DNA of 64,000 nt from Mesaphorura yosii (Eukaryota; Arthropoda; Collembola; Poduromorpha; Tullbergiidae): assembly GCA_009869945.1 (NCBI GenBank), contig WIXG01000113.1, positions 124,001 through 188,000 of the forward strand. The letters are read 5' to 3'. Within the stretch, counting starts at the first letter, position 1. Each line of letters starts with the position of its first letter. Below, piece after piece: positions 51,192 to 63,900 of the stretch. The notes below the pieces were generated by a model. It was not told the DNA's origin. It saw only the letters and a list, made by a program, of their open reading frames with translations, and searched no databases. A program made the translations under genes and the position numbers.

Positions 51192-54100
51192 ATGAATACC
51201 AGTCCTCTCTCCAGCCCTCTGAAGGGTAAGTTTACCAAAATAATCTTGTTGTTAGCATCAGTATCTGCCGCACAAGGACGGTGCCTTGAACATTCGGCCT
51301 GGCCCCCAAATGTAGACGATTGTGAAAGCCTTTGTACTTCTCCATGCCTTCCAAAGAACTTCCACGTTCTTATCTGTACTAGGGCAATGCTGGACTCAGT
51401 TCAAGTGTCATATTAATTCTGGTCCAGGCTCAGGTTTATGCGCACCTGGAGTAAAGTTTCCTGCCCAGCGAGTCATTACCTTATCGGCACCCTTTCGTCA
51501 TGTAAATGAATATTCAATGTCCTAATGTCCAAGTTTCATCCATTGAGATGTACACTTTTCGGGCTTCAGTTTTGTGTGATTGCTGAAGGAGAGTGCTTGT
51601 GCTTATTTTATCCAATTCGAGTTCCAAAATTCAGCTAAAGTTGATCGTATTCTTAACTCCATTGTTAGTCTTTAGGAACAAAGGGAAGGTTTTTATTTTT
51701 GTTAATTGATATCGTTGAAGCACGTATTCCTCATTTTAACCTGAAGGAGTTTCGCAATTTGATCTGGTAAGCAAATATTTCAGCCATTGAGTTATCAGTG
51801 CTCTTGGCACTTCCATGCCAAAGCCTCAGCATTTCTCCAGAGACCAGTTTTTTCTTCTCATTTTGGAGTTCAAGACTGATAATTCAGACACTATTTAGGA
51901 TTCTTCGAAGTCAACATGCAAGTAGTAATAGCAAACGCTTAGATACAATCTGACGGGTTTTGCTAAAGACAAACGTCACGCTTTATGCACGCGCTCAGCT
52001 ATTCCTGCTCTTCATGCAGCATCCAAGTTCTTAGACATACCCTCAATGCATCTTGAATCTATAAAAATGCAAAAATTGAAACATAGCTGAGGTCCAACAA
52101 CCGTTTTTCTTATTTTCGCTTTGTCCTATTTCCATCTGATCATTTCAGATCAGATTTGGATGAACGTGATAAGAAATGAACGAACTTTGGCCTAATCGTC
52201 TTCGACTAAAATCCCACATCTGCATAATTTTTCATGATCGTATTTAATACGCAAATATTTAATACGCAATCACACATCTACGGCCCGCTTTCAAATATTT
52301 GCATTTCACCTGAACAATGTCTTTACAGGCAAGATGGACTCTGTTCGTGTTGAAAACAATAACGCCAAGCTAGAATCGGCACGCTCGTCGCCTATGAAAA
52401 CAATCACCAGTAGCCTGAACTTTCGCCTGCCCAATGAAAATTCGCCCTCTCGTAAACCCGATTTTAATAATTCTGCCGCGGCGAAATCACCCAATGGAGA
52501 GAATTCAGGAAAGCGGATAGTCTACAACAGGGTAAGCAAATATCGATGACCAATCCTTGAAATAATCTTCATTTGATTATCTCAATGATCACAAATAATG
52601 ATTTGAAATTCAGGACGCTTTGCTACAGTTCCGAAATACTCCCGTTCGTGTTTCAAAGCTAGAAATACCGCAAGAACTTGTCAGAGTGAGAAAAACAACG
52701 TCTCCATCGGACTTCGTCTCGTAAGACTAATAATCAAATTTGCCTTTCATTTGCATTGAACTTATTTGCAACTTTCGAACATCTCATTTTAGACCTGATC
52801 GAAAGAGAGTTGGAGGAGGAACGCCGACTCCGAGAAAAGACAATAACCAAAGTCCTCGTGATGATAGTATTAGCCTACGCCCACACAGTGGCAATTTTTC
52901 CAGCGGTTGCGCGCCAAACCTGTCACCTCACAATGGCCCTTTCCTCTCACGATTTCACACACAAGAAGATCAGCCCAAACCATTCTTTGACAGGTTGGTT
53001 GAGTCTAGCTCATCAAATGTAAGCATATTGCTTTTTTTAAAGGGTTAATGTATTTTAAATCGCAGAGATATCTCTCGTAACCAATTTCGTTATCCTCCTC
53101 CAACGAGAATGGATCCGCAAGATCGTGCCAGGGAAAGAGTTCGCGATGGACGAGGCCGAGAGGAACGGCCAATGCGTGATTTCGACAGCGAGAGAAGTCG
53201 CGATGGAAGAGATCGAGAGAGACCTGGCAGAGACCAAGACAGAAGCTTCCGAGGACCAGGAAGTCGAGCACCACCGATTGAGAATGGACGCCGCAGTTAC
53301 GGACAAGGCTACTCTTGGGGAGCTGAGGAATCGGGAGACTGGAGCAGGCGCAAATCCAATGAGCAAGGACACTATCGTCGTGAGTATAATGATAGGGACA
53401 GGCACAGTGGGGGAATGGAACAAGAGCCTGAATGGTTCTCAGGTACTTCCTTTCTTCAATATGACTGATTTGTTTGATCATTTGGATGTACGGAAAGTTA
53501 ATCTGCCCTTTAATTTACACGTGCAGAGGGACCAATTACTTATAACGATACAATTGAATTGCGAGGATTTCACGACGATCATCGTCAAGAACCAAGCAAA
53601 GGAGACAACGAAAATAATGCAAAGAAAGATCTGAGTGCAAGAATGGGTGCGGGTGATGCAATGACGGATGTCGAGTCTGATATTGTAAAAAATTCTCCAA
53701 AGCCAGAAGAGAGTGGCATCAGTCTTGATAAGATTTTGGCAATGGATCAACTTCCTGGCATACTTACAGTAAGTCACGCTTAGTTAATTATTAATAAACT
53801 ATTCAAGTTAAGTTGGGCTTATGTATTTCTTAATTTGGTTCGTTCTTTAGAACGGCTTACTTGAACATGAAGAACCTAGTGGAAGTTCCCGCTTCAGTCA
53901 ACTGTTCCAGCGGTATTCGGAAGGCTCCCGCCATGAACTGAATGGTGTCCGGAGGAGCTCTCCGCGTGATAACGTCATGAATCTAGCCTCTGAAGCCGCC
54001 AGAGATGATGGAGCATTTGGGCTAGGTAAACGAAAAATATTTAGATTTGCTTATTTACGAATGAGTTTGATCATTTTTTAAGTGTATTATAATTTAGATA

Positions 54101-55225
54101 TGAAGAAGAAGACCGCCAAAGATATTGAATCAGCTCTCCGTAATATTCTTCTTACTAAGCCTCCCGAAGAGCAAGAACGAGCCAAGGAAGATGTTCTAGC
54201 GTTCAAGAAATTGGTAAAACTTTTCAGAGCAAAAACTCTACAATTTTAATGGTTAGAAATCGCGAATCTAATTACTTCTTTGCTTTGACGTTTAGCTGGA
54301 TCAAATAGTAGTCAAAGGGGGAAGCCATTCAGACACCCCAAAAACAAATCAAAATGTGCCTAAACCGGCAACCGACGGAATGTCAGAAGCATTTGCAAGA
54401 CTTGCTAAGCTGGAAAATGACGAGCAGCCAAAACACCGAGCAGAATTTCAGGCTATTTTCTCGAATTTCTTTGCTAGAGCTATGGGTGTTGACTCTGTCC
54501 CTAGTTCTTCTCATCTTTCGAACTGTCCAAGAAGAATGATACCGAATATCCAAGCACCACCGCGTCAAGTTTGTCCACAGAGTTCGTCCATGGATGGGTT
54601 TCGGCCAGTTCATGGGGGTATGCCACGTTTCGCTCCTCGGAACCAACCTCATGGTCCTCCAGAACAGATGAAATTTCAACATCACCAAAGACCCAGTTTC
54701 TCAGCTTTTGAAGTTTTAAACTTACTGCCGCTGGAAATGCAGTCCCTCGTACTTGGGGCAAAAATTGGACCAGAATTCATGAAGCGAGCAGATGTGATGC
54801 AAATCATCAATGGTAAGATCTGCAGTACTAGTGAAGTCAAAATGCACTTTATTTGACTCACACTATTGTGTAATTTAGCTTTGAGTACTGGAGAAGTAAT
54901 ACTTGGTGACATCATTCAGCAACTGGGAGCTCCTCAAAATCCACACAAGCTAATTTTGGCAGGCGTGCTGAAACTTGGTCTTAATGGGGTGATTCCTATT
55001 CCGGGCTTGGTCTATACTCCAGTTGGTCATAATCTTCCACCACATCTGCCACCCAACAAACTTCCGCCGAATGCATACCCGCCACATCCACCTCACCAAC
55101 ACTTCGGCCCACATCCACATTTCCCCATGCAACATCACAATCACATGCCTCCAATGCATGTTCCAAATCAAGGCAACCCACATCACGGTCAACCTCACTT
55201 TAATGGATCCCACCCCGGGTTCTGA
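51192..55225 (+). CDS. EIF4ENIF1: eIF4E transporter 4E-T
   Basis: Exons: 51192-51225, 52329-52531, 52614-52720, 52793-52993, 53066-53442, 53527-53768, 53851-54025, 54098-54213, 54296-54812, 54879-55225; 772 codons plus stop, all in phase. The canonical eIF4E-binding motif Y-x4-L-hydrophobic is YNRDALL (residues 77-83). An Arg/Asp/Glu-rich RD-repeat segment precedes QEPEWFS, which continues across the splice into ITYNDTIELRGFHDDH. This PEWFS...IEL.GF block is the Cup-homology region that binds DDX6. A segment LDKILAMDQLPGILTNGLLE matches the LDKVPCLASMIE block of vertebrate 4E-T. The C terminus is His/Pro-rich. 4E-T represses translation and stabilises deadenylated mRNA in P-bodies, and shuttles eIF4E to the nucleus. 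Confidence 0.92.
51226..52328 (+). other. First intron of 4E-T
   Basis: A 1.1 kb intron follows the 11-codon first exon (MNTSPLSSPLK). It starts GTAAGT and ends CTTTACAG. I see no internal gene or element. Confidence 0.7.
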
Positions 55226-56554
55226 GTTTACTTATAAAACCCTCCTACAAGCTTACGCGTACTTTCTAAAAATATCCTTCACCTACGAATTTGCATTAAC
55301 GGTTAGTCAGGTGCTCTTTGAGGGCCATAAGTGAACATAAAAGTTAAAAGTTAATCCTATTGAGGAATTTAATCCTCCAATTGGTGATGATATTAATTAA
55401 CAATGAATATTTCGAATTACCAATTTGCTCAGGTAAATTTTCTTTCGTAATTAAAACATTCATTAAATTCTTTTCAGGACGGCCTAAATTTTTCAAGTTA
55501 AAAGCGACCTGACTAGTTACTTCGTCCCTGTTCTGAATTTACCAAAGTACGCTTCTCCAACACTTTCGGGTACTTTAATTAGTGTGCATTTTGGTTGTAG
55601 CGGCGTTATCAAATCTGTTACTGCATGCTCAGGGAAACTCGGGTTCGAGTAATGAGACTGCTTCTCGATTGTTAGATTACTATTTTATGTACTAAGATCA
55701 GACGTGTTCGAAAATCATACAATGAACCGTGCGCTCTAATCGATAGAGCCATCTTTTCTACGTTAATATTAAGGTACTTTGTGCAAGGAGTTAAGTAGTC
55801 AAAATTATTATCGGAAAAGTAAGCGATCAACAAAAATAAAAAATTCAAGCAAATAAATTTTCATAACAAAATGAAGTCTACATCAGTCTGAAGGACGAAA
55901 AGATCTTTCATTTCGGGTTGCTGCTTGCTGACTGGGAGTCTATACATATCGTAAAGCCATGAGATCGTTCTACAAACAACTTGCATGTCGCATTCTTGGA
56001 CTGCAAACGAGAGAGACTTTTTCTTCGCTCTTTGCTCTTCACTTCACTCGCGTCGGAGAAAACTTTTATTTCAATTGCGCTACTCGTAGAGTCTCTGATT
56101 TTTGATTAATTGGCTACATTTTATTTATTTTCTGTAAGTTAACGAGGTAATTTTGCTGCCCACTAAAGTTTAACGTCCAATGACTGACTTTTAGTAGTGA
56201 TTAGCGAAGTTTGCAGAAAAATTAATAGAATCTAGCAAGTTCCCTGGATTCTGAACCGGATCGGCTGAATTGTCTTTACAACTAGAACAGTTAATTAACT
56301 AGAAGCACTCCAGAGTCGCAAACTTTGAAGGCGAAGCACTAGCACTCATTCTGACAGTAAGTTCGTACCTTCCAATCGGCCGAATCATTATTTGAAATTA
56401 AGAAAGGAACCTCGTGTGGATGTCTTCATTATTGTGGCACTTTCTAAAAGTGTAACTGGAATTTGAGGCAGAACGAGTTTGGAAAAGGACTTCTTGCTAG
56501 CACACTTGTTAATTTGCATGATAGGAAACGGAAAAGGCTGATTCATCGAGTAAA
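55226..56554. other. 4E-T 3' UTR and intergenic region
   Basis: AATAAA occurs at 55835-55840 and 55852-55857, giving a 4E-T 3' UTR of about 0.63 kb. The remaining 0.7 kb up to the next ATG is AT-rich and without recognisable features. Confidence 0.5.
55835..55857 (+). terminator. Paired poly(A) signals of 4E-T
   Basis: Two AATAAA hexamers 17 bases apart (55835-55840, 55852-55857), about 610 bases after the 4E-T stop. Confidence 0.45.
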
Positions 56555-58588
56555 ATGGCACATTACAAATATAAAGCCGTGATGGATTCACCGGCTGAAA
56601 TGGAACAATCTTCTTCGAACCAAAAAGATAATGAAACCCCAGTTGTAAGTCCAAGAAGTTCCGAGAGCTAATAATTTGTATTTCGACACATTGTAGAACC
56701 CCTTATTTCTTAACTGAGTTGACAGACACGTCCAAGCATTCACAATCAGCAAGACTCCTCGAGCCAGCATTGTGGTTAATTGGACCGCAAAAAAGTTTCT
56801 GGATGCCGAACTTTCCTCAGCTGCAGCTGTTTCCATTCTGGAGGAGTCGGACATGATGCATACTCCACCATTCGAGACCAGAGCCGAGGAATCGCCATCG
56901 CCAAGAATCCAGTTCCAACATCCGCGAGGAATGCCAATCTGCAAAATTCTACCAACAATGAAGCGGGCCAACCGATCCCCATCACCATCGGTGAAGAAAC
57001 CTTTGGAATTTGCACCAGTTCAAGCAGATCGTCCGGTTACGCGAGGAATTCGGCTTGCCAAGGCTCCAACAACATTGAACCTAGCCAAAAGATCACAATC
57101 TCCATCGCCATCCGCTTTGGTCCGTCCGGTCACAGGAATGATTCCTCTCAGTAAAACTCCAATAATCTCAAGACGAACCCGAGGGTCACCATCGGTACAT
57201 AAATCTTTGAAACGTTTTCCAGCTCTGGCGTCCCGTCCGAAAAAGTACAGCCATCCCTTCGTCAACATCCCTGTTAGAGCCCAGGCAGCACCGTCGGCTA
57301 CCACGGCCGATGAATTGCCATTGAATCACCAGCCGCCGTTGCAATTTCCTCCTTTTGTTCGTCAACTGAAACACGTCAACCTTATCGAAAGAGATCGTGC
57401 AGCTGCTTTCAAAACGCGGCGTAAGGCTTCTCCTAGCTTGTCCTTCCGGTCATTTTACGCTAGACGAAAGTTTGTTCAAGAGCCGGATGTCATTCGAAAG
57501 CGCAACTACGACCCCGAAAGCGCGTGACTACGCCCGATCATGGGCTCAAGCTCATGTCGTTCGTTCTAGATCGCTTCTGCGAACGGTGAGTGCAATGGTA
57601 TAACTAAAATTTACACTTTTTATCGGCTCTATTCTATTGACCAAGCTATTCGTATTCTGCATCAAAGGTTCTTGATGGAACTTCTCCGGTTGACTCGCTT
57701 CCAAGTGTCAACTTCTGCCAACTTTGAGTTCTTCAGCTGAGTTAAGTCAATTTGAAACAAAGGAAGCCAGTGATAGCGTCCTTCTTGATAAGTAAGTCGC
57801 CCTCCAAAACCTTCGTCATTACCGTTTTTGTAATTCGAAGGTAGCAACCTCTTTTTCCAAATTCAGGTTCGTTGTCCCAAAACGCACTGGAGACGTTCCT
57901 AAGCAAGCAATTGGACTACCATCGGATAGCACGTATCTTCGGTCAGGCCGAAAGAAGATGCATCTGAAGGAAGATCCTAGCAGTAATACAGTTGCTGCGA
58001 AGAATCTTGCTCGGAACAGATTCTCGGAAGCAAATTCGACTATCAAACACAAGAAGATCGCTGCGAATGCTCATCGTGTTCGTCATTACATGAAGCCTAC
58101 TTTCGTCAGCCTGCAAAAGGCAAGTTCAAGCTCTTCCCACAATAACCCGAAACATGGTTGGCGCATCTGGTGGCAAAGGGAATTTCTTGGATCCGCAATA
58201 CTTAGCATCTGGAGTTGAAAAGGTTCAAGTATTCACAGCGTTCAAGTCAAAGCTTGGGAAGAAACTGCACGCATCGGAGGTGCGCAAACGAGCGACGAGC
58301 GAGTCAAGACACAAGTTCAAGATTGCCAAGGCGAAAGCAAGAAAACCGAAAGCTCGATCACTTCCTGCAATGGCGGCAGTCGTCCAACAATTATTGGAGT
58401 ATGCTCATGACGCTTCGGAGGAGCTGGAGCTACCGCCAGTTGCTCGTACTGGCACTGATGTTGGGATGCTTGATGCTGATTCTAAGAAAATATCAGGCTT
58501 GGCTGAACTTGGCGAAGAGAAGATGGCTGAACCGGAAACAGATTCATGTAAATCGCTATTTTCATCACTACCTCAAAATTTAACGTAA
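56555..58588 (+). pseudogene. Unrecognised basic Ser/Pro-rich protein locus with inconsistent reading frame
   Basis: Pieces on one strand look coding but do not join cleanly. Exon 56555-56644 (MAHYKYKAVMDSPAEMEQSS..., donor GTTGTAAGT) ends in phase 0, while the next candidate exon (acceptor GACAG, from 56726) needs phase 2. That exon stays open to a stop at 57525-57527 and has repeated motifs (RPVTRGIRLAKAPT, RPVTGMIPLSKTP; RSPSPSVKK, RSQSPSPSA). The neighbouring frame then continues (DYARSWAQAHVVRSRSLLRT, donor GTGAGT at 57586) and splices in phase to 57706-57793 and 57867 onward. It later gives way to a third frame, open to 58588 (MVGASGGKGNFLDPQYLASG; many KAKARKPKAR-type basic residues). 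AATAAA at 58676 supports a transcribed end. This is either a decaying or fast-evolving gene, or sequence errors. No function is inferred. Confidence 0.45.
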
Positions 58589-60941
58589 GGATGCTTACCA
58601 TGATCGCTTCAAACTAATTCGGACGCATTTGATTGTTAATCACAATCTTAAAAAATTCTATGCATTAACAAAATTAATAAAACACATCCACACTATCAGT
58701 GCTGCTGCTTGAGGATCAATTTGCGTGCTTTAATTTCTGCTGTTGCCACTGTCTCGTAAGCTATTAGGCTATTGCATCTTACTTAGCTTAACTCTAGCCA
58801 TGAACAATGAATTCAAAGCGTCACAAGAGAGGCACTCACCAAGGCCATCAAATTCGGATGAAAGTAAAAAGCTGTCCTCTGTCAATTTATTGAGTAATAT
58901 TACTTGGACACAAAAGCATGGAGCCTGGCCACAAGAATAAATGTTTTCAGACATAAAATCTAGAAATATTTGGGTCGCGGAGTTCTGTAGACATGAGTCC
59001 GAAAAATTCATTCATTCTCATATTCTCATTCTCAAAAATCATTTTCAACCCAAGATTAGATAAATAGTAGGAAATGGGGTCATACTTGCGGTTGTATTCC
59101 AGTTTCAACTCCAATTTTCAAGGTCCAATTTTCTTGCAAGTTACTCAAGACAAATGTAAGCAGGAAAGCTGCCTTCGCGTGCTTTCAAGCAAAGTGTATC
59201 AATTGAACGAACGCCATTTATGCAAAGCAGATAAGAGCATGACAAGTAGGTAACGGATTCAATCACTATGTGCAAAGCAACAGAACAATTCTTTTTCCAG
59301 CATTCGTCATTCGTACTGCTATATTGTTTAGTTTACTCGTCCAAAAATTTAAAGTTGGAGCTGGAGCTTCTTTTATGATTCTAATTCGAACCGTGTACGG
59401 TTTACATTTGTCAAGACGGGAGATGAAGCGCATGCAATAATGCAGAATATGAAATCATGAGCCATGAGCATGGGCTGAATGCAATGCAAAGGCCTTGCAC
59501 ACACTTTTGGGGATCAGTGCATTGAGATTCACAGAAAAGATCACAACAAATTAAATTCAGTAAATTCTTTTTGAAAGGAACATTTCTCAATTTTTAGGTC
59601 GACATTTTGACTAACTGTGAACATTTTATAATTTTGACATATTACAAGATTTTGCAGATCTTTAAGCTCAAAGCCAGACTGAAAGGAAATCAAACTGTGC
59701 TTCTCTTCGACATCGAGTGAGCGTAGAATACGGAACACGGCGCAGCAAGGCAAAGAGGACAGGGTTGGTGTTTTACGCGCACAGTGCCACCACAAGGCAA
59801 GGCTTCACGGCACGGCGTAGTAGCAAAGAGCCATGGGTAGATGAAGGTGCTCGTTCTCTGATGATAAAGCGAAAGCTGAGAACCCAAGATAGATACGCTG
59901 TGTTTTAGCAAAAATAAGCACTGCACAAACAGTTCGAAAGCGCAGTAACCATGGGAAGAGAGGAAGAGACCTGCTGGACACATTTTCAGCCTAATAATGG
60001 AGGAAGACATTAGAGTCGTCGTCGTCAGAGATCATGAAGAATTTCCGACCGAGTTCTTCATGCCCAATAGTTGTGACCATAATGAAGTAATTTAATAAAG
60101 TTAACACGGGACGAGGACAGAAAGTATTTCTGGTTAAGTATTTTGCACAGATTCTATTTTCAAGTGTGTATGTTTCTGCGAGAAATTCGACGCGAATTCT
60201 GTAACTATGTTCCACACCTCGCTGCATTGCAGTCACGTACGCATCGTTGTGAACTCTGACTGATACCGTTGCATAGCCACCGACGAAGACCAAATGGACA
60301 CCACACTGTTATGAAATGAGTACAAACAATCAACTATAAACCATTAAAAACGACACAAACCGAATTAAAAGACTGGAACACTGCGACACTTGCATTAAAG
60401 TACGTACCTAATTTTTCTTGGCATATCTCATTATCTCATTAGGCTATGCCCTCTTTGACCAACTGGTTAATTCTTCAACAATGGGAGTTGCGCGGGGAAT
60501 TTCCCTGAAATCATATATGAAGATTTAATTAAATTAAGAATTCTCCGAGTCTGAGGGTAATTGCACCAATGAACACATTGGCTCAGATCAACCAATCAGA
60601 TTGCTGAAGACACTTCGTTCAGTTTTTAACTATTACGAAATCTAAACGATTTGTCGTTTTCTTTCAAACCAGCTGCCGGGTGGGCCCGTGTATTGTGCCT
60701 GGTGCATAAATTGTAGCCCTTTGTCCCAGCCCTGTCGAGAGAGTATGCATCTTAATTTAGGCCTTTGCCTTAAAAATTAGTTTTTCAATATTATTGGTTT
60801 GATTTACTTGAGGAAACTGTCCATCATCCTCCTAACTGGGCTTCTATATCTTGAATGCTAACTTTTATCCATTCTATGTGTAGTTACCGCCGACTTCAGA
60901 CGGTGATTTAACTTCAGCCGATGCAATCTTGAAATACTAGA
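58589..60941. other. Intergenic region before the RGG-protein gene
   Basis: 2.35 kb without a convincing gene. The longest ORFs (minus 59991-60293 and 59690-60010) show no domain I recognise and lack clear splice context. The 3' part should contain the promoter and a 5' UTR exon of the next gene, because a plausible acceptor (AAATACTAG) lies just before its ATG. Confidence 0.5.
58676..58681 (+). terminator. Poly(A) signal of the basic Ser/Pro-rich locus
   Basis: AATAAA lies 88 bases after the last stop of the locus (58588), a normal distance for a short 3' UTR. Confidence 0.4.
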
Positions 60942-63900
60942 ATGGGTGACTACCGCCGGTACCAATATTCGGGACACAACAGCCGAGATGACAGGCCCCG
61001 GAATTCATTCTACGGACGAAGAGATTACTACGCTAACAACAATACGCGACCAGGAGGTCATTACTCCGGATCACACTTTCGTGGTCGGGGTCGGGGTCGA
61101 GACAACTTCAACGACAGATTTCAAGGCTCCCAGCAGCGTAGAGAGTACTCGACTGAAATGCACAAGCCCGAAGACTGGAGGCCACGCAGAGCAGAAGACG
61201 ATCCATACAAAAGGAGATTACAGTCTGAAAATGGTAATATCGATTTGCAACTCAAAAGGGAATCGACTTTACGATTTACCATCGACAACTGACCGTTTTT
61301 ATACTATTCAGAATTTAGCAGAAGCGCTGGACTAAACATGGAAGCTTTAAAGTACATGGAAAGATTGCGAAGTTCTAAACCATATCTTCAGAAACGCAAG
61401 AAGGAAATAATAGAAACGAAGAAGGAGAAATTACTGGAAGATGAACTAGAAGACATTGAGTTTTGTCTGGATGTGATATCTGATGCAAATGCTGACAAGT
61501 AAGTGAACCAATTTACTGCATAGTCGGACTTTGATTTTAAATGGAACAGTGGATTCATGATAGCTAAATTTGCTAAATGAACTATCGAGTCGAGTTATTT
61601 ACTGGTACAACTAATTAATAGATATTAAGAAGAAATTTGAAATATTCTAATCTAGGATTAAACGTCCATGAATGGTTCATAAGGAAAGGGGTAAAAAATT
61701 AAGGGCGAAACGGATAAAACGTTAACAGATTTAAATGTCCACAAGCAATAAAAAGTCCATCGATCGAAATGTTCATACAACAGAGAACGTCAAATATAAA
61801 CGTATAAAACACGAAATTATTGGTGAAAATATTAATGTAGACGGGATTTTAAATTTCTTACGTGTTGGCGTCGCTAAAATCAAGTGATCTCTTTCTCGTA
61901 CTGCTCTTCGTTCCTGACGAGTAATAAATATTGGTGGCATGAAGTTCTGGTTGGGAGTAATACTACACAAGTAGGATATTCCAGGACGAAGTTGAGACGC
62001 CTTTGATGCAGATAAATGATAAACATAACGACTGCCCTTCAGACCTATAGGTTCCTCACCCGCCAATCCTTATTCTAGAACACCCTCAGCTCTGTCAGTT
62101 TGTTGCTGCTCTCGCAGTTATCAAGTGAACTTGTAAAGAGCCGGGTAGGATCCCCCGCTAAGCTATGCAAATACATAGTTTAATAGCATTTTTACATTGT
62201 GGATCTTTTATACATCAACCCTTTTATCCTGTGGCCCAGCTTTGTACAGTGGACCTTTTTAATTTGGACTTTTGGTTTAACAAATGGGAATAATCCCTGA
62301 ACCAAATATTCAACCCATTCCTATTACTCTGACCCTCCTTCTTACTCTTGACTGTTTTTCAGGAGTTTTGGACTGCAGACTATCAAAACTGCCTACGACA
62401 AAGTACTAGAACTGGTCCGCAATAATCCAGTCACTTCGGTATGTTGAAAAGTGTAAAGAAGATTAACGATGTCAAAATTAACTGTAATTTTTTCCAAAGC
62501 AGGTTCCTGAAGTTGTGGATCTCGACTTGGAAGATGATGGCATAGAAGAAATTTGTGCACCAAGAAGTCCTTCTCCAGAAATCAGCGCACCTAAGAGTGA
62601 CAATGACATAATCGTAATACCAACAGAAAGATCTCAAGTGAAAACAGACTGGAATTACAGGCCTGACATAAGTGAATATGATAGTCAAACTGACGAAGAT
62701 CCAATGTTTAACCGAATTTCAGTAGGACAAGCCCATTCGTCGTACTCGTCGAATATCTCCGTGTCCGTCTCAAGATTTAATAAAGATCGACCACCAGAAA
62801 GAAATGATCGTCGCAATAATAACAAGACAGACAACTACAGTTCCAGCCAAGCTAGCTTTACCAACGACACGGTGGCTGAAGGAGGAGGAGACTCGGAGGC
62901 GAAGACAAACATGGCTCTCCAAACTACGACGAATTCTAGACAAGACTGGGAAGGAAATTGGAATTATCCGTCTGGTGCAAATCCCTGGAATCCATCAGAA
63001 TCGATGCCATCGCAAGATCAGGACATGAGAATACTTGACAGTCATCCAAGCTCAGCGATGCCGCCACAGGATTCAAGTATTAATTTGGGGTCGACACCAA
63101 GCGGCTTACCAAACGCCACTGCCTTTGCTAACAACTTTGCCAATGGACTGAACCCCAACGCATTTGTTGCAAATCTTATGAATTCTTCCTTAATGAATCA
63201 GATGATGATGGGTCTCCAGCTGACTCAGCAACAGCAGCAGATGTTGGCCATGAACATGGTTCAAAACCAAACGGGAATGCTCCCTTCGACATCGTATCCA
63301 CCAGGCCCAAATCATCAGTTCAACAGTATTCATACCACGATAGTGCAAAGCAGTCAAGTAAACTTAGTTGCAAACCCTCCTAATCAAGATATGTATTCTC
63401 AGCTGCCCCGGCCCGCTCGGCCTGGTCTACTGCCCACACCTCACATGCAGCCGCTACGAAATCCATTCGAATTAACCAGCTCTCCTCACCAAACCGGACA
63501 GATGTTTCGACCAACAGTGCCATTGCCACCAGGATTTCCTTTCGTTCCAAACCTAACTGTGACCCAGTCAGATTTTGAGCGCGTAAGATTTATGGCAAGT
63601 AAAATTGGAACAGCACAAGTGGAAGCCTCTCAGCGATTAGCTGCGCAAAGCCAGCAGAGTAGTTTTCAATCCTCTCCGTCTTCCGACTGTAACACAAGTA
63701 CGAACAGAAAACTTGGTTCCGGTGAAATAAACGGTGACCCACGTATACGTTCTCGACTGCAGAAGGAAAAACTTGCGAACAAATCTCAAGAAACAAAGGA
63801 AAGGCAACAGCGTATCACAGAAAGTGCAAAGAAAGATTTGAGTGTGGAAAATAAGGCAACTGTGCTTAAATTTAGAGCCTTGAGTGAAATAGCTGCATCG

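Noticed and set aside
53125-53634. 169-codon ORF overlapping 4E-T
   Set aside because: It is the alternative frame of the Arg/Asp-rich exon. The 4E-T frame keeps PEWFS and the correct splice phases.
55630-55660. GGTTCGAGTAA resembling a tRNA B box
   Set aside because: Mismatches at the B-box end, and no matching acceptor stem or A box upstream.
56780-57154. 124-codon ORF overlapping the basic locus
   Set aside because: The overlapping frame lacks the repeated RPVT/SPSP pattern and has no splice continuity.
59991-60293. 100-codon ORF on minus before the RGG gene
   Set aside because: No signal peptide, domain or poly(A) context; its composition looks like random translation.
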